This document shows positions 24,101-37,600 of a stretch of DNA of 64,000 nt, one piece after another. A program made the position numbers and the translations under genes. Each line of letters starts with the position of its first letter. Position 1 is the stretch's first letter. The stretch is from Charina bottae (taxonomy: Eukaryota; Chordata; Lepidosauria; Squamata; Charinaidae), in contig JALMGJ010000003.1 in assembly GCA_023362775.1 (NCBI GenBank), positions 52,181,416 through 52,245,415 of the forward strand. The letters run 5' to 3'. The notes below the pieces were generated by a model. That model saw only the letters and a program-made list of their open reading frames with translations. It ran no database searches and had not been told where the DNA came from.

Positions 24101-27100
24101 CCGGAGTCTCGGCTGATGCCACACCTGAAACCCGGCTGGGCATATTTTAGAGAGGGCTACCCCCCCCCCTCCGAGCTCAGCCAGGTCTCGGTGATACATG
24201 CCAGGTCTGCCCCCTCCTCCGTGATCAAATCATAAATGAGGGGGCCCTTGTTGTTAACAGACCTGGCATTAAGCAGCAGCAGCCGGAAACCAGGGCCCTC
24301 AAGGATCTGCTGACCAGGACCTGGGTATGAACCTGGAGGGCCGGAACACGCCACCGGTAACAAACACCGGGGGCGTCTTCCCCAACGATGGCCCGCCCTC
24401 CGGTTCCCGTCATAACATCCCCGGCCCGTCACCACTTCGATAGGGCAGCCCACTCCATAGCCCCCAGAGTTTCCAGGTCCAGATGCCTCCACTCCCGGAC
24501 CTTCAAAGACTCTGGGTTGAAACACAGGTCCCCTCCCCCACGCACACATCTCTCAAGCTCAATCAACTTCTAGTGATGGTAGCCCCCCCCCAGCGCACCA
24601 GCCTAAGCTCTCGGCGCTGATAGGGCCTAACCACCACAAACACACCTGCAATGTCCCCCCACAACCTCTCTCACTGGTCGCAGAGAGGTATCATCCACTC
24701 CTGCCCACCACCTGTCTCTCACTCAGGTGTGGGCACTCATACATACAATCACAGTGTCTTGGACTCCCCCCCCGACTCTCTCACATCCAGGGGGAGGCCA
24801 CATTCACACTACAGGGACCCTAAAAAATCTCTGCCGCCTATAAATAGATGTGGGTGAAGATGGGGGCTTCTTCTTAGTTGTTAAACTAAGGTTAAAAGTC
24901 CAATAAAAAACCTTCAATAGTTGTTAATTTCATGGGGATATCATGGCTGGTCCCCCATTCAAGTATTTTTGAACTATACCTGTATAACCTTTTCCCAAGC
25001 CTTTGAGGGAGTACAAGTAATTTTGTCAGTGCAGTGTTGAGAAATGATGCAGTACAAAATGCAGAAAGAAATATTTGCCCTTTATGCCATTTTTAATAGC
25101 TTGTTTACCAGTGTCATTATCTTTCAGTTTAAAGGATTTCCAAATCCCAAATGAAATTACGTTTTGTTTTTTGAACTAAGCTCTAATAAAAATTAACACT
25201 TGATGTGATAGCAATGTTTATCATTAATTATAGTGGGAAGCTATTTACGTAGGGAACAAACAACAGCTCAGCTGGGCAGGAAGTATCTTAGATAATGCTC
25301 AGTAGACACATTTCTGGTCATCTTCCAGTGAGAAATTCTATTCAGGGACAGATGCTTAATAAGGAAGTCAAATGCCAAAGAATGGAGCTACACAAAATTG
25401 CCAGTATTAAAAATTAATTCCAGGAAAAAAAAACATTTTAAATTATGGATTAATTCTTAGAAAATTGGGAGGAACTTTATGTTATAGATTTTATTTGAAA
25501 ATTCTTATTTGTACCAAAAGCTTGGGGGGAGAGAAGGTTTGAGAAAAGTATGTTCCACTTTTGGCTTCAGATCATTTTAAATGTCAGCTCTCTTTTCACT
25601 TGTTTTATTCATGCAGTTATTCCTTATCCACTGTATTCAGTTCTTTTTTAAACCACTCTTTATTAATGTTGAATTGTAAAAAAACTACATTCCAGATTAT
25701 AAACAAGGAAACATAACTAAAATGCATATACATGTCATTGTTAATCAGTGTGTGCTTCTCTTCAATATATCCATAAGTTTCAACATGTTTATTGTGTGTT
25801 TTAAATATTATAACTTCAATTGGCTGCATTTACACAAACTTGACCATTATGACTTGGATCTTCCCTGCCATTTGGAACTACAAAATAAATGGAGGAACAT
25901 CCTTCTGTATTTTATTTAGCAACTGTTCTTCAGCTGAAAACCATTTCACTGCAAAGAGTGTTGTTTTTCTCAAGGAGGTCCCAATTATTTAGCAGTAATT
26001 TAGAGAAATCCCAAATTACAGCTTTTTGCATTAAAAAAAACTTCCTACAGAAATGCTCTTATAGCTGTAATATCCTACATACAGATGATATATAATTACA
26101 TTTAATAGGACTATTGTCAGGGTTCATAGTTAAATCCTACCATTAGGGATGTAGTATAAGCGTGTGAACTGTAGGGAGGGGGTGAGTGTGCCAAGTGTTG
26201 TGGGTTTCATCGGAGACTGTGGAATGCAACGTCAAGGTCAGCCACCTGCAGGAGCTGGAGGCTTGGGAACGGAGAGGGAAAGTTCTGGACATTGACATCA
26301 TAGGCGCTGCGAAATTGGCGTGCAGGGGGGAGAGTTAAGTTAGCGCTGTTTGGCGGGAATCCGGCATTCGGATCTTTAGGAAGTGTTTCAATTTACATGT
26401 ATCCTGAATAAAGCTTATTCTGCATTTCAATGAATTGCATCGAGAAGTGTTTATTGGGGCATTGAAGTTAGAGTCATTACAACTATGCACACTTCAAAAA
26501 TGAATTAAAATAAGTATTTCAAACCTCATGTGAGCACAGCACTTCTCTGCTGTGTATTAAAGCAGCCCACCTTTATTCAGGCTTTGCTTTAAAAGTTTAA
26601 AATATGACTTTTGTTTTCAGGCTTGTGCAGTCTCCTTTAATGAACACTAGAGAGATGCTTTGGTTGTGTGAGGTCTAATAGTTCTTTTAATGAATCGTTT
26701 TCAAAGTGTGTACAGCCCTAGATTTGACTACAAGAAGCATATTACAGTAGCAGCTTGTCTGTTATGTAAACATGAAGCACGATAGAAATGTGCTTTGCTT
26801 GTAGCCATTATCTTAGATAAACCACATTATACAGAAAAGTAGAGCAAGACCTACTTTGGTAAGTCACAAATTGGCATTAGAAATAATTCCCCCCCTTTTT
26901 TTAATCTTTTGAGGAAAAAAAAACAAGCAAGAGTTTAGATTTTTGCTGCATCTTAATATGCTTCTGTCCTTATCTGTGCTTCTCATATTGCCCTGTGGGT
27001 ACTTTTGGATGCAATTCTCTAATCACAATGTATTCTCTTACTACCGTAATGCAATATGAATATTGTATTACTTAATATTCCCTCTGTCATTTCCTTGTTA

Positions 27101-27922
27101 TGTTTTCCTAGTTTCCTGTTCTACAGTTCTTAATGCGTATTTTAGAAATAGGAACCATTAGCAAAAAGTGCAAAAGCCATAAATGATGACCTGGCACTGG
27201 GAAGGAAAACCTGTGACTAGCAGTCACAGGTTTTGAAACTTATATGAGTACACAGTGATTGAAAATAGCCTGTTCAGTGGCCAGCCAGTGTGCAGTGAGT
27301 CACATTTTTGGTCTTTTTCAGATACTCGTGTGTCTGTTAGAGTTTTATTATTCTGCTGTTAAACCCATATTTGGCACCACTTTGTATCTGGTTGGCACTT
27401 TTTTAAAGTAATTAATCTTAGGCACAGTGGCAAGTACTTGTGTCCAATCTTGCACATGGTGGAGGACTTCATAATCTTCACTGCTTTGAGCAGCTTCTAG
27501 ACCCAGGGGTCTCAAATTCATTACAGGTAGTCCTCGTTTAACGACGACAATTGGGACTGGCATTTAGGTTGCTAAGCAATGCTAACCCTAACCCATTTTT
27601 GCGGCGGTCGTTAAGCAAATCACTGCGGTCATTAATCGAATCACATGGTCGTTAAGCAAATCACGCAGTTCTCTATTGATTTTGCTTATTGGAAGCCAGC
27701 TGGGAAGGTTGAAAATGGCGATCACATGACCACGGGACACTGCAGCTGTCATAAATGTGTGACAGTTGCCAAGCGCCCAAATCGCGATCATGTGACCGCG
27801 GGAATGCCGCGACGGTTGTAAGTGCAAGGAATGGTTGCAAGTTGTTTTCTTTTTTCAGTGCCATTGTAACTCTGGACAGTCACTAAACAAATGGTCATTA
27901 AGCGAGGACTACCTGTATTGGC

Positions 27923-27961
<39 letters not shown>

Positions 27962-30900
27962 CTCCATATATGAGTTCTAAGAAGCAGTTTGAATAGCCAG
28001 TTTTGCTCTTTTATTGAGCAAGAGTAAAAAAATGAAAGGAATCATGTTTTGCGGGTAAGAGACCTAGTAGGTTCCTGTAAAATAAAGTCTGAGATGTTTG
28101 TAGTTTGTTATTTAAATATTTAGGGAATAATTAATTTGGTAGTGAAATTAATGAGTTGGACAAATCATATCACTGGCAGAATAAAGAAGCTAAAAAATAT
28201 GCAGTTCATGCAGGGTACATTAGTTGGGAATAGGTAAGGTAGTTTTGTTTTTGTAACAAATAGTTATTGCTTGTAACTGATATGTCTGGAACTCTTATAT
28301 CTGCAACTGATACAGAAATAGCCACCCTTTATGTAATCAGAATTGGAGACTCAGCCTTTACTTTACTGGTCCAGAATGTAATGACCAATCTTATATTTGC
28401 AGCAGATCCTAGTAATGAATGCCTTTGATTCTTTGATCTCCATTTTGAGACTAACAATAAAACTCGTGGCTAGAAAACCTGGCCTGATTGTTGGATTCCT
28501 CTGCTTCTTTACCCATCCATTACTTTGTATATGTCCTATGCCAAACAGTTTTAACTTCAGCTCCAGCCAGCATGGATTGTGAGAGGTACAGCCCAACATG
28601 TATGGAAGGATGTTCTACTTAAACTAATGAGTTCTGAAAGAGGGAAAAGCTCACATACTCATATGGCATTTTGGTTAGTCTTAGTGAAGGTGTTATCTAA
28701 TTTGAATTTTGTATTGTGGAGTCCTTGGTGCTCTCTGAGCCTTGTTTCTTGCAAACGTTTCATTGCCAGACTAGGCAACATCTTCAGTGCGAAAAAGGAG
28801 TGGGACTTGCTCTCTGTTTATATACCATTGCTTGTCCTGCCTGTGTTGGTGGAGGTGTTCTTCTCCCCTTAGGAGTTCCTTGATTGGGCTGTTGTTTGCT
28901 GCTTGGTTGATTGACTGAGTTAATAGTTCCTTGATTAGGGTATAATGAATTTTGTATTTTATGTAGAATGATTTGTAAATTAATTGAGGCTGTTTAGCAG
29001 CAACTTTTTACTACAAAGCATTAAATCCTTGCTAAAGGTTACATAGTAAATTCAGTCAACCCTTCTTTCAGTTCATTCTTTATTGGAAAAATTAATTACA
29101 CAGGTTACTTATAATATATTTTCTTTTAATTATAGATAACTATGTAATTAATTTTTCCAGCAAATAAAGTTCAAGTCTAATAGTACAGTACAGTACTCAG
29201 TTCAGTTAGGCTGGATTTGTTTATCTCATTTCTGCCCAGATGCAGCTGCATTAAAGACCCTTGCTTCTGGGCAGAAATGATACATCTTGCTTCTGTCTAC
29301 TTTCGTGTTGTTGCTTTTCTTTCTCTGCTTGCTTTTTTCTCCCAGCTTGGATAGTTTACTTGCACTTTTAGTATATATTATCTATCAGAATGGGTGGGTG
29401 TGTGTGTGGATGGCATGTGTGTGTGGGGGGGCATATGTTATATACTATATATACCTTCTCTTAAGCTCTCGGAGCAAAGAGATACAGGTGTAACTCTCAG
29501 TAACTTCTAGTATAATAATTTTGACTGGTTTAGCCTCTGTAACACTATATTTATAGTTTTCTGTCTTTAAGAGGAAATTGTTCAGGAAAGTAAGAAAAAT
29601 ACAGGTGGTCCTCACTTAACAACCACCTGTTCACCAACCATTCAAACTTATGACAGTGCTGAACAAGTGGTACTTACAACTGGTACTTGTAGTTGCAGCT
29701 GTTGTAGCGTTCCCACGGTCACATGACTGCAATCCGTACAACTGGCTTGCAATTATGACACTGCAGCGTCCCACGGTCACGTGATCACCATTTGCGACCT
29801 TCATTGCTGGCTTCCCACAAGAAAAGTCAATGGGAAGCCAGCAAGAGGTGATAAATGGTGACCACGTGACATTGCACTTAACGACGTCTCAGGATTCACT
29901 TAACAATGGCAACCAGAAATGCTGAAACTGCCGTCACTAAGTGGCACAGTCACATGACAGCTGTCAGGGAGACACAGGAGGGAGGGGGGGGAAGCTTGCC
30001 CTTGTCAGTCAAACGGGTACGTAGCTCAGAAAGCCTCGCCTTCTCTCCCAAACGCATCAGGAAGGCTCCACCCTAGACTGGACTCATATCCTTGGCTTTT
30101 CTTCGGGTACTCTCAGTTTAGCAGGATTTCTGGTTGTAGGATATGCAATAAACACTAGAGACTAGATCCCTTGCCTCGGCGTGTTATTCTCCACCTGCAC
30201 ACAACAATAGCTCACTTTATGACTGTGTCACTTACCAATGGAAATTCAGGACCCAGTTGCCATTTTTAACCGAGGACTATCTGTATCCATTACAATGTCT
30301 TTATGGTAACTTCTTGATTGCCCATTCTAGCCTGAAAGCAAAAATGGGATGCCATAGAAGAAATTGCATGATAGGAATACAAAAGGGTAGGTGGTGAGAC
30401 CTCATGAAAGTAGTAACCAGATCTCTGAATGGACAACCCTTTTTGCATATATATTTTTTTGCAAAACTGCTTGACAGAAAATTGGCTACTGGTTTGTTAA
30501 ACATGATTGTCTCGTTTCACAAATTACTGATATAACTATGATAAGTTACTTGTATCAGTGTTCTCTTTAGGTGTTCTAAATTAATTGAATTAATGTTCCT
30601 AATCAAATCAAACTTTTATTACAATCATAGACCAGCATAAATGTTCCTCATATTCTCTTTAAGGTTTTTTTTTCATTCTGAGGAAAAAATATGTATATAA
30701 CCAATGTGCAATGTCTAACATTTCTGAATATAATGTTATATAAAATAAAATAAAATAAAATAAAAATGGGCCAGTCACTCTCTCAGCCCAACTCACCTCA
30801 CAGGGTTGTTGTTGTGGGGAAAATAGGAGGAGAAAGGAGTATTAGGTATGTTCGCCGCCTTGAGTTATTTATATTAAAAAAAATGTGCGATAGAAAATAA

Positions 30901-31610
30901 ATAAATAAAATGTTTGCCGCCTTGAGTTATTTATAAAGATAATAAAGGTGGAATAGAAAATATACACACACACAAACATGCACATACTAGATTCAATAAC
31001 AGTCCTCCCAATTTGGGGTGCATTTTCATTTTCTCGCTGGGTATAGAAGTAGCAGGAAGACAGAAAAAGTGAATTCAGATTCCTGCTTATATGAAAGCTT
31101 TGTAGTATATCAACTTTTCAAGTACAGAGTTCACATGTTGCCTTTTGTATCTTCTGTTAGTTAGAACATCTAAAGGGAGATTCACATATATATATATATA
31201 TATCTTTTCTCAACAGAAGAATGATGAAAATGGGAACTGCTCTGGAGAAGGTATAGAGTTTCCTACAACAAATCTTTATGAATTAGAGAGCAGAGTACTA
31301 ACAGATCACTGGTCCATACCATATAAGCGGGAAGAATCTCTTGGCAAATGTTTAATTGCATCAACGTATCTTGTAAGGCTAGGTAAGTTACCATTTTCTT
31401 TAAAAAAAACTTTAAAATAATTTGTTTTCTACTAATACTAATAAAAATAATATTGAGTTGCTATATTGCTGGTAAAAAATAAAATGATCTTTTGTATTTT
31501 AAAATCACTGTTAATTTCCTTTTCCTTTTTTTTTTCTTTTTTCCCTACTTTTCTAGTATTTTAATTCTTGTTGAATCTCTTTATCTCTTTTTTCCTTTTA
31601 TTAACATGTT

Positions 31611-31646
<36 letters not shown>

Positions 31647-34600
31647 GTAACAATACATAATGAGACTTTGATCTTAAGCTGATTACTTAATATTAATCAG
31701 CTTAAGATCAAAGTCTCATTATAGAACAAATACTTTGAGGTGAGTCATAGTGGTTCTTTTTTCAATGTTATACTCAACTTTGGATGAAAAAGGCAAATAA
31801 TTTTATGCTTGTAAAATTGACATCCTCAATTGTAATTAATATTGATAGAATTTTTTTTCCTCTTCTCAGTACTCTAAACTATCTAAATAATAGAATGTTG
31901 ATAATCTTTAATCCTATTATATAAACATCACTCTATTGAAACAATTCAATGTGGAGTCCTTGGTGTTCTCTGAGCCTTGTTGTTTTCTTGCAGACATTTC
32001 ATTGCCAGGCTAGGCAACATCTTCAGTGCGAAAAGGGAGTGGGACTTGCTCTCTGTTTATATACCATGGCTTGTCCTGCTTGTGTTGGTGGGGGTGCTGT
32101 TCTCTCCTTGGTAGTTCCTTGATTGGGCTGTTGTTTGCTGCTTGGTTGATTGACTGATATATTGATTGACTGGTATATTGTGCTGTTTGATTGTTCCTCT
32201 GGTGCTAATCCTGGTGTTAATCTTTGCATATCTGGGTATTGATGGCTGGCAAGGAGGTGTTCTGGTCTTTTGGCTTTTCTGTTGTCTCTTATGAATGGTA
32301 TGTAAATGTTGTTTACCTCTATGTGTCTGTTGATGGCTGCTTTGTCTGAGTGCTAAGCTTCCAGGAATTCTCTAGCGTTTTTTGATTTGGCTTGGTTTAC
32401 GATGCTCACAGTTTCCCAGTTGAAAGTATGGTTGAGTCTGTCCATGTGTTGTGAGATTAAGGAGTTTTCATCGTGTCTTCTGACTGCTAGTTGGTGTTCG
32501 TGGATGCGGTCTGCTAGTCTTCTGCACATCTGTAAGGAGAGAACAACACCTCCACCAACACAAGCAGGACAAGCCATGGTATATAAACAGAGAGCAAGTC
32601 CCACTCCCTTTTCTCACTGAAGATGTTGCCTAGCCTGGCAATGAAATGTCTGCAAGAAAACAACAAGGCTCAGAGAGCACCAAGGACTCCACAGTTCAAC
32701 CCTGAGCTACAGATATTCTCTTCGATTGGTACAATTCAATGTATCAAGATTTATAAGAACATAATAAAAAGGAAAAAACAACAAAAATCCCTGTTAATTT
32801 CTTTATGACATTTATGTATTAACATCTTAAATAAAATAATCCTTTTTGTTTGAGCAGAAACAGGCATAATATTCTGTATTGTGCTGGCCATTTTAATTTT
32901 ATGTTTTTATTTTTTTAACATGTAAACATTTTTAATTAAATGTTTTTTAGAATTAACTAGTTTATTCTGCAGTAAAGCTAAATTTTCTGTTTTTTTAACT
33001 AATAGTAATATTTGACATAAACATGCTTGAAATATAATTGCAGACTATACAATATGTGGCATAAACACTGGCTAGCAACAGTGGATACATATTTTGCACT
33101 CTTGGAACTATTTGTACATATCCAGAGGTAATGATTTAATACTGGTTGGGAGGATAAAGAGTACAGCATTGGTTTTCAATGGACTTTTCTGTGGTTTTTT
33201 TTTTTTTTTGTAATTATGAAAGACCAATTCTCAAATTATGAAGTAACTAAACATTATTTTCTTAGTTATTTGAGCATGATATAAAGAAAGGCAGTCAAAC
33301 AGATGCAGCGGGCCAGTTCATATATGTTCATATATAAAGTTAATAAAGTTGGTGCGATGATAAACATACTTGCAAAATGTAGTTGATAACCTGTCTTGGG
33401 TAGCCAAACATAATATGAAGTATAGAAACATAATTCTTTCTTTTTCTGCTTAGAATAAATCAGAGAATGAACCCATATTCTAGGCAGAAGTTAGAGTCCT
33501 GTTGTGCTAAAATTGGCTAACCCAACCCTCTGTTGTGCTTTAGTAGCTACACCTGCTTATGGATAGACAGCAGGTGTGAAGCAGAATATTTGGGATGTAA
33601 CCCATCCTTCTGGCTTAGACTGTGACATGCACTTAGACTGTGACATGCAACATGCAAATAAATATTCACATCCAACACAGCTTTATCAGTCTGTTATTGG
33701 CTGTGTTCACATATGACAATAAGCCTGAATTTTTGAGAATTTGGCTTATCCAGGCTCAAGTAAGCATAGAGTTCATGATAATGCTTCTGTTTGGCTTCCT
33801 CTACTATCAGGAGTGGCTAAACCAATCAGTATGGCTCTATGGTTTGTTTAGCAGTATGAAGCAACTAGAATTATTTGTTGGTTCCTCTTCTGAATTATAA
33901 ATCAAGAACAAAACCTAGCTCTTAAAACTGACAGCAACACTGTTTCTTTTTGAAATGTGATGCAAGTATGGGCTGTTTAGCCAGTCTTCACTGTTTACGT
34001 GTTCATTAATCTCTCATTTGGATAGTATTTGTCCCCCATGGGAAACTGAAAAAAGTCAGCATGTGTCATCATACAGCTGTCAAAATTGCATTACAGCTAG
34101 AAGACTGTGCATAGATGAGCCCTGGGATCTGATTTTACAAGCTGTGGAAATCATTGAACCTGGAGATATGCATTGAGTTGCCATTTAAGAACAGTTCTTG
34201 TGTATGCTGGGTGACCATACTAACCATATTTTTAAAAACCAGTACTATAGTTGTATTCAACTGCTAAACCCAAGTTTTGTGAACATACGTTCTGTACCTC
34301 TGAAATTTAACATGTGGTTCCTGGGTGATATGTGATGTTGCAGAACTGAAATTTCAAAGAGCTATTTTACTTACTTATGTGTATTTGTGTATTTGTATTC
34401 ACCTTGTCACAGAGCAAGGTGAATACTGAGTACTGTATGTAGTTTATTCAGAAATTACTATAATATTTATCTTAATTGGAGGGATGGGGGGAAGAAATGT
34501 AAATAGGCAAAGGTGCAACTGGATATAGAAAAATAGTGGATATCTTTGAAGACTATTCTAAAGATTAGCTTTTAACCCTTTTTTCAACAGTTTTTTCTGT

Positions 34601-37600
34601 CTCTCTTTTCCCCTTCTTTGCCCAATTACTTCTTCCTCGTCTCATCTCCATTTAGTTTTGCTCTTGCTTTTCTTTTTCTTACTTTTCTTTTTCTTTATTT
34701 CTTTTTTTTATCCTGCCTTTATTATTTTTATAAATAACTTTGCCTTTCCATTGCTACCCGTACCCCATATCCATTCTGTTTTTCCTCTTCCTTCCTTCCT
34801 TTTTTTTTTTACTTTTCTGGTGGAAGGAAGGAGGGAAGAGTGTGTGTGTGTGTGTGTCTGTGTGTGTGTGTAATATCCATTTGTGAATGCAGAGTGTGTG
34901 TGAGGAAGAGGGATAATGTTTTTATATATGCAGATGGGGAATTATTTATAAGTGGATAGCTTATTTTACAAACATTACTAATTTGATGTATTGTCGAAGG
35001 CTTTCACGGCTGGAGTTCAATGGCTGTTGTGGGTCTTCCGGGCTGTGTGGCCGTGTTCTGGAAGTTGTGGTTCCTAACGTTTCGCCAGCATCTGTGGCCA
35101 GCATCTTCAGAGGGCAGGAGCACAGACAGAGATTTTGCTTCTATCTGTGCTCCTGCCCTCTGAAGATGCTGGCCACAGATGCTGGCGAAACGTTAGGAAC
35201 CACAACTTCCAGAACACGGCCACACAGCCCGGAAGACCCACAACAGCCATTACTAATTTGCTTATTTTTTGGTCATAAACTGCCATTTGAGTCTTGCAGA
35301 TATGTAGACAGACACACAAGCATATGTTTATATTTATACACACATATAACAGTCACACATATATTGGGAGGGGCAGAACTATGCAAAATTGGGTCTTAGC
35401 TTAAGTTGCAATTGACATGGTGGAGAAGCTGGACATGCCCAGGGCTCTGTGTGTTTGTGTTTTGTAGTTTCTTTTCCTGTCTATTCTTCTTTTACAGCAG
35501 AGCTTTCCAAACTGTGTGTCGCCACACAGAGTCTGGTGTGTCGCCACACAACCCGGAAGCGCTGATCATCATCAGCGCTTCCGGGTTTTCCTGCGGCGAC
35601 ACACCAACGGCGGCGCGCAAAAACCAAAAGCGGCAGCAGCGCTTCCAGGTTTTTGCGCGCTGCCGCAACGGCGGCACTTCCAGGTTTTCCCGCGGCAACA
35701 CACCAACGGCGGTTGGTGTGTCGCCGCGGGAAAACTTTGGAAAGCCCTGTTTTAGAGGATCATCTTAAATTTTGTTAAATATGATATATCATTATCTTAT
35801 GGTTTTTGAGGTAAATATGGTATATCATTATCTAAGGGTTTTTTTAAAAGTAAATATGGTATATCATTATCCTAGAGTTTGACAGTAAATAACATAAACA
35901 TTTATTTGACACTACATAAATAAATTACCTCAGAGTGTCAAAATTTAGGGTGTTTTGGTCTGTGTTCGCTTTTAAATCTCCTTCTTATACTACCTTATTT
36001 TCTATCTCAGCGCTTAATATGAATTGAGCAACAACATATATTCATTCAGTTTTGGAATATGTCTGCAGCAACTCATCTAGCACCAAATATGTTAAGATTT
36101 AGAAAGCAGTGTTACTACTCTGCTATCATCTAGAAATATTTATTTCATATTTCTTTATTAAAATATTACACCTTTAGCTATTTTTTATTCTTAAAATATT
36201 TACTTCGCAGTCATAGAGTAGTTTGAATTCTAACTTCTTCTTCTTTTTTAAATAAGGGCTTTCTGATTCTGATGAAAATTGCAGGAGATTTATGGAGAGA
36301 TGTATGCCTGAAGCTTTTAAAAAGGTAGATGCAAGATAAAATCAAATTTGAATTGCTATAGCTAGAATTGGAGACAGTGCCTTAGTCAAAATTGAATTGC
36401 TTTCATTCTGGCAACAGTGTTTGGTAAAAACATCCATGTCTTCTCTAGTGTGAGGATTTATTAAAGATTTTGTTTTCGTTTAACATGCTATTAATAAAAA
36501 TAGATCTTTTTAAAAAGAAAAAGTGTAATTTAAATGTCAAAGGTAGTAAAATCTCCTTCAAATTGAGCTCAGTTGCTGGCAATTATTTGAACAGAATCCT
36601 GTTGTTTTATTGATTATGTTCTATTAACATAGACTGTGCTTCTTTACAGCTGCTGACATCAAGTGCAGTTCATAAATGGGGTACTGAAATCCATGAGGGA
36701 ATCTACAACATGTTGATGTTATTAGTAGATCTGGCTGCAGAGAGAGTGAAACAAGATCCTGTTCCTGTTGGACTTCTGGCTGTACTTACAATGGTATTGT
36801 AAATACTACATCTCCCTGAGGCTGCTCAGCCTGCAAATATTAGTGCTCTATATTAAGGGCCCAAGTGAGACATCATATCAAACGGTGGTAAAGTAAGCTT
36901 TTAATTGTAGCTTAATTTGATGTCTAAATTAACAGATTTGATCAACCCAAATGCTATAATCAGAAATAATGGGTTAAAGTGGCTAAACCTGTTACCTTGG
37001 CTTATGCTAACTGCTATGCCATGATCTCTTAATTGACAGCCCTAATTCTGTCTTGTCCATTTCCATACCCCAGCAGACTTGAGCTAAATCAAGGACAGTA
37101 CACTTTCAAGTCATTTGTTTTCTAAACTATAGCTGGATAATTGATTGCTTGGCAAGATGTCCAAATCAGTGCACTGACTTTTCTCCTATATATATTGGAT
37201 GTTCCTTTGTTTGTTTACGGTCCAAGACCAAGCCACAGAATTTAAAAATACAGCATGGTGTGCTGTATATTGGATATTTTGAATTGGTATTCAAGTATGT
37301 GTGACTGCTTACAAGTTGTAGTGAATAGGATTATAGATACAGAATATTGTGTCACTATACATTAATAAATATTTATTGATGGCTGTTGTGGGTCTTCCAG
37401 GCTGTGTGGCCGTGTTCTGGAAGTTGTGGTTCCTAAAGTTTCGCCAGCATCTGTGGCCGGCATCTTCAGAGGGCAGGAGCACAGACAGAAGCGAACTCTC
37501 TGTGCCCAGGTAGAGTGGCAATGTTTGTTTACTATTTATAGAGCTAAGTTATAGGAGATTAAGTGGGTTTTTTTTGTTGTGTTGAAATGTTAACTAGTGG

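Noticed and set aside
33640..33900. 86-codon open frame in intron 2
   Set aside because: No recognisable domain, no splice context, and a length expected by chance in AT-rich DNA.
35406..35768. Plus-strand 120-codon open frame
   Set aside because: It crosses from intron sequence into a hAT-like element, has no domain, and both parts are explained.
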